Under the pieces are notes generated by a model. That model saw only the letters and a program-made list of their open reading frames with translations. It had not been told where the DNA came from and did not search any database. Source: Fusobacterium varium (GTDB lineage Bacteria > Fusobacteriota > Fusobacteriia > Fusobacteriales > Fusobacteriaceae). From it: a stretch of DNA of 64,000 bases. Location: contig AP017968.1 of NCBI GenBank assembly GCA_002356455.1, forward strand, positions 1,922,001 through 1,986,000. Reading direction: 5' to 3'. A program made the position numbers and the translations under genes. This document shows, in pieces, positions 36,218 through 45,433 of the stretch; within the stretch, counting starts at the first letter, position 1; each line of letters opens with the position of its first letter.

Positions 36218-36670
36218 TTATAATTTCTTTTTCATCAGCAATGAACTTCCCATTCCTCCATAAGTTCCTAAATTATCTATGATTGTATAGCCCATTTTTT
36301 GATATAAAGATATTGCCTTTTTCAAACTTTCTCCAGTTTCCAAAACCATATATTTATATCCTTTATCTTTTGCTGACTTTTCTATCATTTCTATCAATTT
36401 ATATGCTATTCCTTTTTTCCTATATATTTTTTTAACATAGAGCCTTTTCATTTCTGCACTCTCATCATCATACTTACGAAAACCCACGCACCCTGCCAGC
36501 AAATCATCATCATAGGAAATAATTACATCCTGAATACTATCAGTTTTTGTAAATCTTTTTTGGTCTATATCTTTTTCTTTATCACCAATTATTTGATTAA
36601 AAAAAAATATAAGTTCATCACATAATAAAAGGAAGTTTATATCATTTTCGTCAGTATGTTCATATCTCAC
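36218..36670 (-). CDS. GNAT family N-acetyltransferase
   Basis: 150 residues. Acetyl-CoA binding motif A: AEMKRLYVKKIYRKKGIAYK (R-x-x-G-x-A), then a helix, YMVLETG and SLYQKMGYTII as in the GNAT C-terminal half. Substrate unknown. GTG start with GGAGGAAAC 9 nt upstream. Monocistronic. Confidence 0.9.
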   Translation of the reverse strand: MRYEHTDENDINFLLLCDELIFFFNQIIGDKEKDIDQKRFTKTDSIQDVIISYDDDLLAGCVGFRKYDDESAEMKRLYVKKIYRKKGIAYKLIEMIEKSAKDKGYKYMVLETGESLKKAISLYQKMGYTIIDNLGTYGGMGSSLLMKKKL

Positions 36671-36862
36671 TATTATGTTTCCTCCTTAACTAATCTCAAT
36701 TTTTGTTTATCATAAAAGATATTAAAAAAAATTAATCTTTCTGATTTTTATTATACAGTTTAAAAAATTATAATGATACTAATACAAATTATTTTTCTCA
36801 TTTAAGTTAATTTTAAATTACAAGTCAAAATCAACTTATCAACAAGTTAAAGATGACTTGTA

Positions 36863-38263
36863 TTAAAGATTATATTTTTTCTTTTTCCTTGCAATCATAG
36901 TTTGGCTTGTTTTTAAAAATTCAGCTGCTTTATAGGTACTTCCACATTTTTCCAAAGCATATTGAATATATTTTTTCTCACATTCTTCCAGATATTCATT
37001 TAAGGATTGATCTTTTATTCCTGAGTTTTTATAAAAACTAACTTCACCATCAGTATCATTTAAAGTTGAAGAATGTTTCTGTTCTATAAATAAAAGAGGT
37101 GCTATATTTGAAAGTTCAATAATTTCTCCAGTAATCATAATAAAGCTTCTTTCAACAAAATTACGAAGTTCTCTGATATTTCCTGGCCAGTTATAATCTA
37201 GTATAGCTTTAAGAGTTTTTTGAGAAAATACCTTCGTCTTATTATAAATATTGCAGTAGTATTTTCTAAAATGCTCCACCAAAGGCAAAATATCCTCTTT
37301 TCTTTCATGTAAAGGAGGAAGATAAACAGGAACAATATTCAGTCTGTAATACAAATCTTCTCTGAATCTCTTCTCATGAACCATTTTCAATAAATCTTCA
37401 TTAGCTGCTGTAATCAATCTAAAATTAACTTTTCTAGTAACAGTAGAACCTATTCTGCTTATTGTCTTAGTTTCTATTGCTCTTAATATTTTTCCCTGTA
37501 AGGCCAATGGCAAAGAATTGATTTCATCCAAAAAAAGTGTGCTGTCATTAGCTGCTTCAAATAACCCTTTTTTCCCCTGAGATGAAGCACCAGTAAAAGC
37601 TCCTTTTTCATAACCAAATAATTCAGATTCCAGCAGACTTTCAGGAAGAGAAGCACAGTTTATAATAATCATCTCTTTTGAAGCCCTCTGACTTTTTTCA
37701 TGGATATACCTTGCCAATACTTCCTTTCCAGTTCCAGATTCTCCTAAAATGATGACAGTGGTATCAAGGGGAGCTAAAGTATCTGCTAAATTAATAATAT
37801 TTTTCATAACAGAACTTACAGCAATCATATTATTTGACTCAGGAGCCTCACTTAAAGGAAGTTTTATAAAAGACCTCACCTCATTATGAATAGCTTCCTG
37901 ATACAGATAATTTATATTTTCAGCAGGGATACACAGTGCAATTACACACACTACATTCCCATTCATATCTAAAATAGGACTAGAGGCTACAATTTGTTTA
38001 TAATGTTCATGTCCTTTTATTTCTACATCCTGAAACATTACTATTCTTTTTTTTAATTTACAGACTTTTTCTGTAATACATATATTAATCTCCTTATTTT
38101 TCTTTAAGCTGTATACATTATATGCTAATAGCTTTTCTTTTGGTATTTTAACCATATTTACATAGACCGTATTAGCAAAAATATAGTTACCAAGGGAATC
38201 AACAATATAGATTCCATAGGGAAGATTGTCCAGAGCATTTTCTAAAAGTTCTCTTTGTATCAT
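36863..38263 (-). CDS. Sigma-54-dependent activator (PAS - AAA+ - Fis HTH)
   Basis: 466 residues. N-terminal PAS-like sensor (NLPYGIYIVDSLGNYIFANT). Central sigma-54 interaction AAA+ domain: Walker A GESGTGKE, sigma-54 contact loop ELFGYEKGAFTGA, Walker B region ATLFLDEINSLP, arginine-finger region. C-terminal Fis-like helix-turn-helix (YIQYALEKCGSTYKAAEFLK). Divergent from a four-gene operon that has a near-consensus sigma-54 promoter in the short intergenic region, so it very probably activates that operon, sensing a related metabolite through the PAS domain. Confidence 0.95.
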   Translation of the reverse strand: MIQRELLENALDNLPYGIYIVDSLGNYIFANTVYVNMVKIPKEKLLAYNVYSLKKNKEINICITEKVCKLKKRIVMFQDVEIKGHEHYKQIVASSPILDMNGNVVCVIALCIPAENINYLYQEAIHNEVRSFIKLPLSEAPESNNMIAVSSVMKNIINLADTLAPLDTTVIILGESGTGKEVLARYIHEKSQRASKEMIIINCASLPESLLESELFGYEKGAFTGASSQGKKGLFEAANDSTLFLDEINSLPLALQGKILRAIETKTISRIGSTVTRKVNFRLITAANEDLLKMVHEKRFREDLYYRLNIVPVYLPPLHERKEDILPLVEHFRKYYCNIYNKTKVFSQKTLKAILDYNWPGNIRELRNFVERSFIMITGEIIELSNIAPLLFIEQKHSSTLNDTDGEVSFYKNSGIKDQSLNEYLEECEKKYIQYALEKCGSTYKAAEFLKTSQTMIARKKKKYNL

Positions 38264-38329
38264 TGCACACCCCCTTATAAATTACTTAAAATTATAGCAC
38301 AAAAAAATTAAAAACTTAATTATAATATT

Positions 38330-38346
38330 TGGCATAGATATTGCTT
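38330..38346 (+). promoter_or_regulatory. Sigma-54 (-24/-12) promoter
   Basis: TGGCATAGATATTGCTT has GG and GC elements ten bases apart, matching the TGGCAC-N5-TTGCW consensus. It lies about 37 bp before the first operon gene and next to the divergent sigma-54 activator. Confidence 0.85.
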
Positions 38347-38382
38347 ATTATTAGGGCAAGGAAGTAAATAAGGAGGTCAAGT

Positions 38383-39432
38383 ATGAAAATAGCAATTTTG
38401 GGATGTGGAGCAATGGGAACTGTTATGGGGGCCTATATGACAAAGAATGGTTTAGATGTAGAGATGATTGACAACTACAAAGAACATGTGGATATGCTGA
38501 ATAAAAATGGTGCTCATATTATTGGAAGTGTTGATATGCTGATACCTGTGAAAGCAATCACTCCAGAGGAGATGAAAGGAATATATGATATAGTCTTTCT
38601 TTTTACAAAGCAAACAGCAAATGATGTGGTTTTAAAAAATCTTCTTCCTCATTTAAATGAGAAAAGTACAGTATGTACATTACAGAATGGAGTCCCAGAA
38701 CATTTTGTAGCAGGGTATGTAGGAGAAAAAAGAACAGTAGGGGGAACCGTTCTGTGGGGAGCAACTTTTGTAGAGCCAGGAGTATCAGAGCTGACACAAG
38801 ATATAACAAAAAATGATCATCTTTTTGAAATAGGGGAGATAGATGGTACTATAGGAGAAAGAATAAATAAGACAGCACAGGTATTGGGATATATGGGAAA
38901 GGCAAAAATTACTGACAGCTTAATGGCATCAAGATGGGGAAAACTAATAAACAATGCTTGTATGAGTGGAATGTCTGCTGCATGCGGAGCAACATTTGGT
39001 GAGATTTTGAAAAATGAAAAATCAAGGGCCTGTCTGAGTTATCTAGCAAGAGAAGTAAAAAAATGCTGTGAAGCAGAGGGGTATGAACTTCCAATTCTTT
39101 TAAATGAACAGGAACCTTATTCATGCGACATAAAAGATCAAGAAATGTTTAATATTAATCAAAAAATGTTTTTAGAAATGTATAAGGATATGCACACAGC
39201 TAAAGCTAGTATGCTGCAGGACCTAGAAAAAGGAAAGAAAACAGAGGTTCTTATGATAAATGGGTATGTAAGTTCAACAGGAGATAAACACAATATTAAT
39301 ACACCATTCAATGATACTGTTGTTGAGATAGTTAGTAAAATAGAAGATAAAATTCTTCCTCTTTCAATGGATAATTTAAAATATTTTAATGATGACCTAT
39401 TCAACTATGAATATTACAAAGAAGAAAAATAG
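38383..39432 (+). CDS. Ketopantoate reductase-like dehydrogenase (PanE/ApbA family)
   Basis: 349 residues. NAD(P)-binding Rossmann start KIAILGCGAMGTVMGAY; LQNGVPEHF and the C-terminal helical domain (ASRWGKLINNACMSG, with the family's catalytic-type Lys in W.K) fit PanE/ApbA. The family reduces 2-oxo acids or oxidises the matching hydroxy acids. Here it is in a BKACE operon, not with pantothenate genes, so it likely acts on the operon's own hydroxy/oxo acid. First gene after the sigma-54 promoter. Confidence 0.85.
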   Translation: MKIAILGCGAMGTVMGAYMTKNGLDVEMIDNYKEHVDMLNKNGAHIIGSVDMLIPVKAITPEEMKGIYDIVFLFTKQTANDVVLKNLLPHLNEKSTVCTLQNGVPEHFVAGYVGEKRTVGGTVLWGATFVEPGVSELTQDITKNDHLFEIGEIDGTIGERINKTAQVLGYMGKAKITDSLMASRWGKLINNACMSGMSAACGATFGEILKNEKSRACLSYLAREVKKCCEAEGYELPILLNEQEPYSCDIKDQEMFNINQKMFLEMYKDMHTAKASMLQDLEKGKKTEVLMINGYVSSTGDKHNINTPFNDTVVEIVSKIEDKILPLSMDNLKYFNDDLFNYEYYKEEK

Positions 39433-39452
39433 AATTAAAATTAGGAGGAAAG

Positions 39453-40775
39453 ATGGATATATTATCTGTAATAGGTTTGATATTAGCAGTTGTAGTTTTA
39501 GTCATAGGAGCTTACAAAGGACTTGGAGCTCTTCCTTTGACACTTCTTGCTTCACTGGTTGTTATATTGTCAAGTAAAATTCCTATCTGGACTGGATTTT
39601 CTCAGTACTATATGAATGGATATACAAGTGCATATTTCAGTTATTTTTTACTATTCTGTAGTTCAGCACTATATGCAAAGCTGATGGATATTTCAGGATG
39701 TGCAACTTCTATCGGATATCAATTTATCGACTGGTTTGGAAAGAAAAGAGTGCTTTTAGTTTCAACTTTGATTATAAGTGTATTGACATATGGTGGTGTA
39801 AGCCTGTTTGTTGTTGTTTATGCAGTTGCACCTATTATGTTCTTATTATTTAAAGAGGCTAATCTTCCAAGGCATTTGACAATGGCATGCCTAATAACAG
39901 GATCAGCAACTTATACAATGACTTCTCTTCCAGGAACTACAGCTTTAACAAATGTTATCCCAACTCAATATTTGGGAACAACACTGACTGCTGCTCCTGT
40001 ATTTGGGATTCTTGCTACTATAGCAATGTTTACAATGGCAATACTGTATATGGGATATGCAGAAAGACTGGCTAGAAAAAGAGGAGAAGTATGGAGTTAT
40101 CCTGAAAATGCCGACCCTCTGCTTTATGAAATAAAAGACAGAAGCCAGCTTCCTTCAGTAACAATATCTTTTACACCACTTGTATCTCTTGTACTTATAA
40201 TTATTATAGGAAGCAGATTTGTAGCAAACTCAACTATGCTGGCAGTACTAGGAATGCTCACAGGAGCATTACTTACATATGTTCTAAATATTCAGAGATT
40301 TAAAGATAAAAATATGAAAAATATTTTTACAACAGGTCTTGAAGGTGGAATAACAAGTATAGGTGGACTGGCAGGAGTTGTGGGGTTTGGAACAGTGGTT
40401 TCTAATTCAATAGCTTTTAAACATATAGTAAGCTGGGTACTGGGGCTGCAGTTAAATCCTTATGTTCAGGCAATTGTAGCTACAATGGTAGTATGTGCAG
40501 TTACAGGTTCTTCATCTGGTGGCTTGAAAATCATGTACGATTCATTAGGAAAAACTTTCCTATCATCAACTGCAAATCTTCCAGTTCTCCATAGGCTGTC
40601 ATCAATTTCAGCTTCAGCATTAGATACACTTCCTCACTCACCAGGATTGTTTCTGATGTTTGCAGTATTGGGACTGAATCATAAAACTGCCTATAAGCAT
40701 GTATTCGTATGCAGTATTGTGATTCCATCTATTGTAACAATAGTTTCTACAGTGATAATAGTAATATTCTTATAA
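39453..40775 (+). CDS. GntP family permease
   Basis: 440 residues with about 12 membrane segments. The pattern (GLGALPLTLLASLVVI at the start, TGSATYTMTSLPGTTAL, GSSSGGLKIMYDSLG, SISASALDTLPHSPGLFLMF) is that of the GntP gluconate/hydroxyacid:H+ symporters. It should import the carboxylate that the operon degrades. Spacing of 20 bp to both neighbours. Confidence 0.85.
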   Translation: MDILSVIGLILAVVVLVIGAYKGLGALPLTLLASLVVILSSKIPIWTGFSQYYMNGYTSAYFSYFLLFCSSALYAKLMDISGCATSIGYQFIDWFGKKRVLLVSTLIISVLTYGGVSLFVVVYAVAPIMFLLFKEANLPRHLTMACLITGSATYTMTSLPGTTALTNVIPTQYLGTTLTAAPVFGILATIAMFTMAILYMGYAERLARKRGEVWSYPENADPLLYEIKDRSQLPSVTISFTPLVSLVLIIIIGSRFVANSTMLAVLGMLTGALLTYVLNIQRFKDKNMKNIFTTGLEGGITSIGGLAGVVGFGTVVSNSIAFKHIVSWVLGLQLNPYVQAIVATMVVCAVTGSSSGGLKIMYDSLGKTFLSSTANLPVLHRLSSISASALDTLPHSPGLFLMFAVLGLNHKTAYKHVFVCSIVIPSIVTIVSTVIIVIFL

Positions 40776-40795
40776 AAATTAAGGAGGAGTAATTT

Positions 40796-41644
40796 ATGTC
40801 AGATTTAAAAAATAAAAGAGTAATAACAGCAGCAATAACAGGATCATGGCCTACAAGGGAACAGAATCCTAATCTATCTATAACACCTGAGGAAATAGCA
40901 GCAGATGTATATGAATGCTGGAAAGCTGGAGCTGCAATAGCTCATATTCATGTAAGAAATGATGACGGAACTCCATCAACTGACTTTGAAAAATATAAAG
41001 AAACAATTGAAAGAATAAGAGCCTATAAGGACTGTGATATCTGTCTTAATATAACAAGTTCAGGAAGTGTAGGGTTCGGAGATGAGGAAAGAATATATCC
41101 TCTTCAAAAATTACTTCCAGAGATGGCTTCATATGATGCTGGAACTCTTAACTGGCAGCATCGTACAATTTTTGAAAACCACCCTCGTTTTTTAGAGAAA
41201 TTAGGAAATGCTCTAATAGAAAGCAATATAAAACCAGAAATAGAAATTTTTGATGCAGGTATGATATATAATACAATTTATTATATGAAAAAAGGTGTGT
41301 TAAAAGCTCCTTGTCATTTTCAAATAGTCTTAGGATGTCCTGGAGGAATGACAAGTACAGTTGAAAATCTGGTATTTCTTAAAAATCTGATTCCAGAAGG
41401 TTCTACATGGGCAGCATGTGGAATAGGATCAGGTCATATGCCTATCATGATGGCTGCAATAGCAATGGGAGCACATATCCGTGTAGGTATGGAAGACAAT
41501 GTAATGTGGCAGAAAGGAGTTCCTGCTGAATCAAATGCTCAGTTTGTAAAAAGAGCAAAAGAACTGTTGGAAATAAATGGATTGGAAGCAGCTACTCCTG
41601 ATGAAGCTCGTCAGATATATGGACTTACTAGAAAAGTTTTTTAA
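40796..41644 (+). CDS. Beta-keto acid cleavage enzyme (BKACE, DUF849)
   Basis: 282 residues. Family reaction: a beta-keto acid plus acetyl-CoA gives acetoacetate plus a new acyl-CoA (Kce of lysine fermentation is the prototype). Zinc-ligand motif AHIHVRNDDG (His50, His52), then the substrate loop SGSVGFGDEERIYPL, and RVGMEDN near the end, all typical. Substrate cannot be read from sequence; the neighbours (GntP, reductase, MaoC-like) are not those of the lysine pathway. Confidence 0.9.
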   Translation: MSDLKNKRVITAAITGSWPTREQNPNLSITPEEIAADVYECWKAGAAIAHIHVRNDDGTPSTDFEKYKETIERIRAYKDCDICLNITSSGSVGFGDEERIYPLQKLLPEMASYDAGTLNWQHRTIFENHPRFLEKLGNALIESNIKPEIEIFDAGMIYNTIYYMKKGVLKAPCHFQIVLGCPGGMTSTVENLVFLKNLIPEGSTWAACGIGSGHMPIMMAAIAMGAHIRVGMEDNVMWQKGVPAESNAQFVKRAKELLEINGLEAATPDEARQIYGLTRKVF

Positions 41645-41656
41645 GGGGATGTTTCT

Positions 41657-42058
41657 ATGGAATTTGAAAGTTTAAAAATTGGAATGAAGGAAAGTATCAC
41701 TAAAACAATTACAGAAACAGATATCATTTTGTATTCTGGTATTAGTCTGGATTGCAACCCTGTGCATTTGAATAAAATATATGCTGAAAATTCAAGATTT
41801 AAAAAAAGAATAGCACATGGTATGCTTACAGCAGGATTGATATCTGCTGTGTTGGGAACAAAACTTCCAGGGGAGGGAACAATTTATCTGGAGCAGAATC
41901 TGAAATTTAAACAGCCAGTCTATTTAGAGGATACAATTACTGCTACTTGTGAAATTATTGATATTATAGAGGAGCAAAGAAAAATAATTCTTTCAACAAC
42001 TTGTATTAATCAAGATGGAAAAATCATTTTAACAGGTGAAGCAAAAGTCATGAAATAA
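41657..42058 (+). CDS. MaoC-like hotdog hydratase
   Basis: 133 residues, one hotdog fold. Hydratase-2 motif with catalytic-type Asp and His: SGISLDCNPVHLNK, followed by RIAHGMLTAGLIS and FKQPVYLEDTI. The family hydrates or dehydrates acyl-CoA thioesters. As the last gene in the BKACE operon it may process the acyl-CoA made by BKACE. 12 bp after BKACE. Confidence 0.85.
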   Translation: MEFESLKIGMKESITKTITETDIILYSGISLDCNPVHLNKIYAENSRFKKRIAHGMLTAGLISAVLGTKLPGEGTIYLEQNLKFKQPVYLEDTITATCEIIDIIEEQRKIILSTTCINQDGKIILTGEAKVMK

Positions 42059-42087
42059 ATCTTTATATATTTGGATGATATAAATTT

Positions 42088-42136
42088 TAAACAGCCAAAA
42101 CTCTAAATTTAATGAGTTGAGGCTGTTTAATTTATT
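42088..42136 (+). terminator. Terminator of the BKACE operon
   Basis: TAAACAGCC pairs with GGCTGTTTA across a 24-nt interior that can itself pair (AACTC with GAGTT), followed by T-rich sequence. Confidence 0.7.
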
Positions 42137-42355
42137 TTCTTATAAGAATGCTTTACTCTCTATTATATCCTTTTTTCCATATTAAAAATTCTTATTTTTC
42201 CTCTATGAAAAAATATATTTTTATTTGATTTTTTAATAAATAAAAAATAATCATTCTTTTGATTTTTTTGTTTTTTATGATACACTATAAATAGTATATT
42301 CAATATACAGTATATAAAGAATAAAATATTTTAATAAAAAGGAGGTGTATTATTA

Positions 42356-42637
42356 TTGAATCAATATTCTTGTTTTGTTATGGATGATGGCTATTCTAGT
42401 ATAAATATTAAGGGTTATACGAAAAAAGTTGGGTTGCAGGTTGAAAAAAACAATAAAAATGAATATAAAATTTTAAATGAAGAGTTATTATTCACTGTTG
42501 TTAATCCTCACCTTATTCCAGAACATAAAGTAGAAGATAAAATCTTTTTAATGTATGATGAAGAACTTTGTACTATAAAATATACAGTTACACATGATGT
42601 TTCATCAGATAAAACTACTTTAGAGTTCTTTTTATAA
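42356..42637 (+). CDS. Small orphan protein with TTG start
   Basis: 93 residues, unknown. TTG start placed 8 nt after a perfect GGAGGTG. Contains short beta-like segments (NEYKILNEELLFTVVNPHLI, DKIFLMYDEELCTIKYTV). No signal or membrane segment. Flanked by its own terminator. Confidence 0.65.
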   Translation: MNQYSCFVMDDGYSSINIKGYTKKVGLQVEKNNKNEYKILNEELLFTVVNPHLIPEHKVEDKIFLMYDEELCTIKYTVTHDVSSDKTTLEFFL

Positions 42638-42704
42638 TTTATTTATTATTAAAAACCAATAACTTTATAAGTTTTTTACTTAAAAATAATAAAAAGTAAA
42701 ACTT

Positions 42705-42734
42705 AAAACACTGTATTTATTCAGTGCTTTTTTA
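42705..42734 (+). terminator. Terminator of the 93-residue gene
   Basis: CACTG/CAGTG stem with flanking AAAA and T6. Confidence 0.65.
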
Positions 42735-42781
42735 TTTACTTTATATTATTTAAAATTTTCAACTTATCTTAACAAAATAAT

Positions 42782-42818
42782 AAAAGGAGAAATTCATTAA
42801 CTTGAATTCTCCTTTTAT
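42782..42818 (-). terminator. Terminator of the NTF2-like gene
   Basis: AAAAGGAGAA-TTC pairs with GAATTCTCCTTTT; symmetric, so it can work in both directions. Confidence 0.7.
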
Positions 42819-42844
42819 TATATATAAAGATTTAAAAATAGATT

Positions 42845-43234
42845 TTAATCTGAAACTATGTCTTTTATTTTTCTTCCTATTTTCATTTCTTTTCTCCATT
42901 GAGGAATTTCTTCATCTTTTCCCCAATATTCATCTAGTTTTTTTATTTTTCTATTTTCAAAATTAAAAAATGAAACTGCATGAAATGAAATTTTTTCTTT
43001 TTCCAGAGATACTTTTACAACTGATACAACCAAATTATTTATTTCTTCTATTCTCTCTATTTTAATTTTCCAATTTCCTGGATAAAATTCATTTATTTTT
43101 ACAAATTCATCTGGTGTAAATGATTCATTTGTATCATGCCAATTTATTACTGCTCCTTCTGAAAAATATTTAATTAGTTCATTCCAATTTTGTTTATCCA
43201 TCTCATTCCAAAATTCACCAATTATATTCTTCAT
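42845..43234 (-). CDS. NTF2-like/SnoaL-like protein
   Basis: 129 residues from the ATG 9 nt after AGGAGG (an upstream TTG touches the ribosome site and is not used). Cone-shaped alpha+beta NTF2 fold is suggested by IIGEFWNEMDKQNWNELIKY, FSEGAVINWHDTNESF and the closing VSFFNFENRKIKKLDEYW. Many stand-alone members have unknown substrates. Confidence 0.75.
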   Translation of the reverse strand: MKNIIGEFWNEMDKQNWNELIKYFSEGAVINWHDTNESFTPDEFVKINEFYPGNWKIKIERIEEINNLVVSVVKVSLEKEKISFHAVSFFNFENRKIKKLDEYWGKDEEIPQWRKEMKIGRKIKDIVSD

Positions 43235-43509
43235 AAAAAACAACCTCCTGATATCATATTATCATTCAATAATCAAAATTTTATATTAAAGTAAAATTCT
43301 CTAAAAATTTATTTTTTAAATTTAATATAAATTTTTATTTATAGAAAGATTTATTAGATTTATTATATAATTCTATTTCTGCAAAAATTTAATGTCCCTT
43401 GCTTTATTATATCATAAATTTATTAATAAAAAGAATTAAAAATACTAAGAAAAATTATGAAAAATGTGATATATTATATAGACTGATACACAATCAAAGG
43501 AGTTAAATA

Positions 43510-43956
43510 ATGAAAATTTTAATAGATGCAGATGCTTGTCCAGTAGTAGATTTAACTATAGAAACAGGTAAAAAATTTGGTGTAAAAACCATTATATTTT
43601 GTGATGAAGCTCATAAAATAGATAAGTCTGGAGCTGAAACTGTCTATGTTTCTCAAGGAAATGATTCAGTAGATTTTGTTCTTTTGAAAAATACAGAACC
43701 AAATGATGTAATTGTCACTCAGGATTTTGGGTTAGCTTCAATGGTACTAGCTAAAAAAGCTGCTGCTCTCAATCAAAATGGATTGATTTATAATCAATTT
43801 AACATTGATCAACTGCTTTTTACGAGACATATATCAAAGAAAATAAGGAACAATGGGGGAAGAACAAAAGGTCCTAAAAAAAGAGAAAAAAGTGATGATG
43901 AGAATTTTGAAAAAAGTCTTACAACTCTTTTAAAAAAATCGGAGGGGATTAGATGA
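43510..43956 (+). CDS. YaiI/YqxD family protein (DUF188)
   Basis: 148 residues. Starts MKILIDADACPVVDL, then YVSQGNDSVDF and IVTQDFGLASMVLAKKA, the signature of UPF0178/DUF188, a PIN-like fold with conserved Asp residues. C-terminal basic tail (NNGGRTKGPKKREKS) is also typical. Function unproven; a nuclease-like role is suspected. Overlaps the MATE gene by 4 bp. Confidence 0.9.
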   Translation: MKILIDADACPVVDLTIETGKKFGVKTIIFCDEAHKIDKSGAETVYVSQGNDSVDFVLLKNTEPNDVIVTQDFGLASMVLAKKAAALNQNGLIYNQFNIDQLLFTRHISKKIRNNGGRTKGPKKREKSDDENFEKSLTTLLKKSEGIR

Positions 43957-45317
43957 CACATCAGGAAAAAGAATTCAGAGATGGAAATATATTATCTCTG
44001 CTCATTCGTTTTTCTATACCTGCAACTTTTGCTATACTTATAGGAATAATATACAATGTGACAGACAGATATTATATAGGTCAAGCTGTAGGAAGAAATG
44101 GAATTTCTGCTCTTGCTGTTACTTTTCCTATATTACTCGTCCTGAGTGCCACAGGAGTTCTCTTTAGTATAGGTGGATGTGCCCTTGCTGGTATAAAAAT
44201 GGGAGAAGAGAAGATTGAAGACGCAAGAAAAGTTCTTGGTACATGCTTCTTTGCATTAATTACTATTGGAGCAGTATATACTATATTTGGCATGCTTTTT
44301 CTTGAAGAAATAGTTTATTTTATGGGAGCTACAGAGAACAGTTTTACCTATGCTGTTGAATATAATAAATATTTATTTCCTGTTACAATCTTTCAGCTTA
44401 TTTATATAACTTATTGTTCTTTCGTCAGACTGGAGGGAAGACCAATGGAATCTATGATTATTAATCTTGCCAGTGCCATAGTCAATATAGTTTTGGACTA
44501 CATACTTATTATGAGATATGGTATGGGAATGAAAGGAGCTGCCATAGCTACTGCTATTGCCAATGTTGTTCCTGGAATTATCCTCATATATCATTTTCTG
44601 AAAAGTGACATACTTACTTTAAAGCTAAAATATATAAGATATAATCATGAACTAATGAAAAAAGTTTTTTATATAGGCAACTCTGGTTTTCTTAATCAGT
44701 TTCTTAATGGAGCTTATGTCTATGTGCTGAATATACAGCTTTCAAAATATGGTGGAGATGTAGCACTTGCTGGTATGGGTATTCTTTCATTATTAAGAAC
44801 CTGTATAAATACTGGTTATATGGGATTAAATCAAGGGCGGCAGCCTCTTTTATCTTACAATTGGGGAGCTAAAAACTATGAAAGAGTAAAAAAAATATTT
44901 TATTCTTCAATAACATTAACTGCAATAATTTCACTTTTTCTTTTATTTGTAGTAATAATTAATGCAAGTACAGTTGTTAATTTCTTTGTAAAAAATGATC
45001 TTGAACTTACAGACTATACTATAAGAGGTACATATATACATCTTGGACTTATGATAAGTACTGCAATCTACCTTTCATGTACAAATTATTTTCAGGCTGT
45101 AGGAAAAGGTATGATAACTACCAGATTCATCATATTAAGGCTAGCTGTTCTGTCCATTCCACTTACTTATATTCTCCCTATTTTCTGGGGAGCAGATGGA
45201 GTATTGATGAGTTTTCCTGTTGCAGATACTATCTGCTGCATAGGTGCAGCTTATGTCATGTGGAAAGAAATAAAGCTGCTTACTAGGAGAACTGAAAAGC
45301 AAAAACGGTATAGTTAA
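43953..45317 (+). CDS. MATE family efflux protein
   Basis: 454 residues, about 12 membrane helices in two repeats. Typical MATE blocks: RFSIPATFAILIGIIYNVTD, GRNGISALAVTFPILLVLSA and the second-half NWGAKNYERVKKIF. Exports drugs or metabolites using Na+ or H+. ATGA overlap with the DUF188 gene. Confidence 0.9.
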   Translation: MTHQEKEFRDGNILSLLIRFSIPATFAILIGIIYNVTDRYYIGQAVGRNGISALAVTFPILLVLSATGVLFSIGGCALAGIKMGEEKIEDARKVLGTCFFALITIGAVYTIFGMLFLEEIVYFMGATENSFTYAVEYNKYLFPVTIFQLIYITYCSFVRLEGRPMESMIINLASAIVNIVLDYILIMRYGMGMKGAAIATAIANVVPGIILIYHFLKSDILTLKLKYIRYNHELMKKVFYIGNSGFLNQFLNGAYVYVLNIQLSKYGGDVALAGMGILSLLRTCINTGYMGLNQGRQPLLSYNWGAKNYERVKKIFYSSITLTAIISLFLLFVVIINASTVVNFFVKNDLELTDYTIRGTYIHLGLMISTAIYLSCTNYFQAVGKGMITTRFIILRLAVLSIPLTYILPIFWGADGVLMSFPVADTICCIGAAYVMWKEIKLLTRRTEKQKRYS

Positions 45318-45330
45318 TAAAAAATATTAA

Positions 45331-45382
45331 AAAAGAGGCTGATCTAGAGAATAATATTTCTCATATGATTCAACCTCTTTTT
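45331..45382. terminator. Terminator between MATE and ferredoxin genes
   Basis: AAAAGAGG at 45331-45338 pairs with CCTCTTTT at 45374-45381; A and T runs on both sides suit both convergent genes. Confidence 0.7.
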
Positions 45383-45433
45383 ATATTATTTTAATTTTGC
45401 TCTTAATCTCTTATTTGCTAATCTTTCATATTA

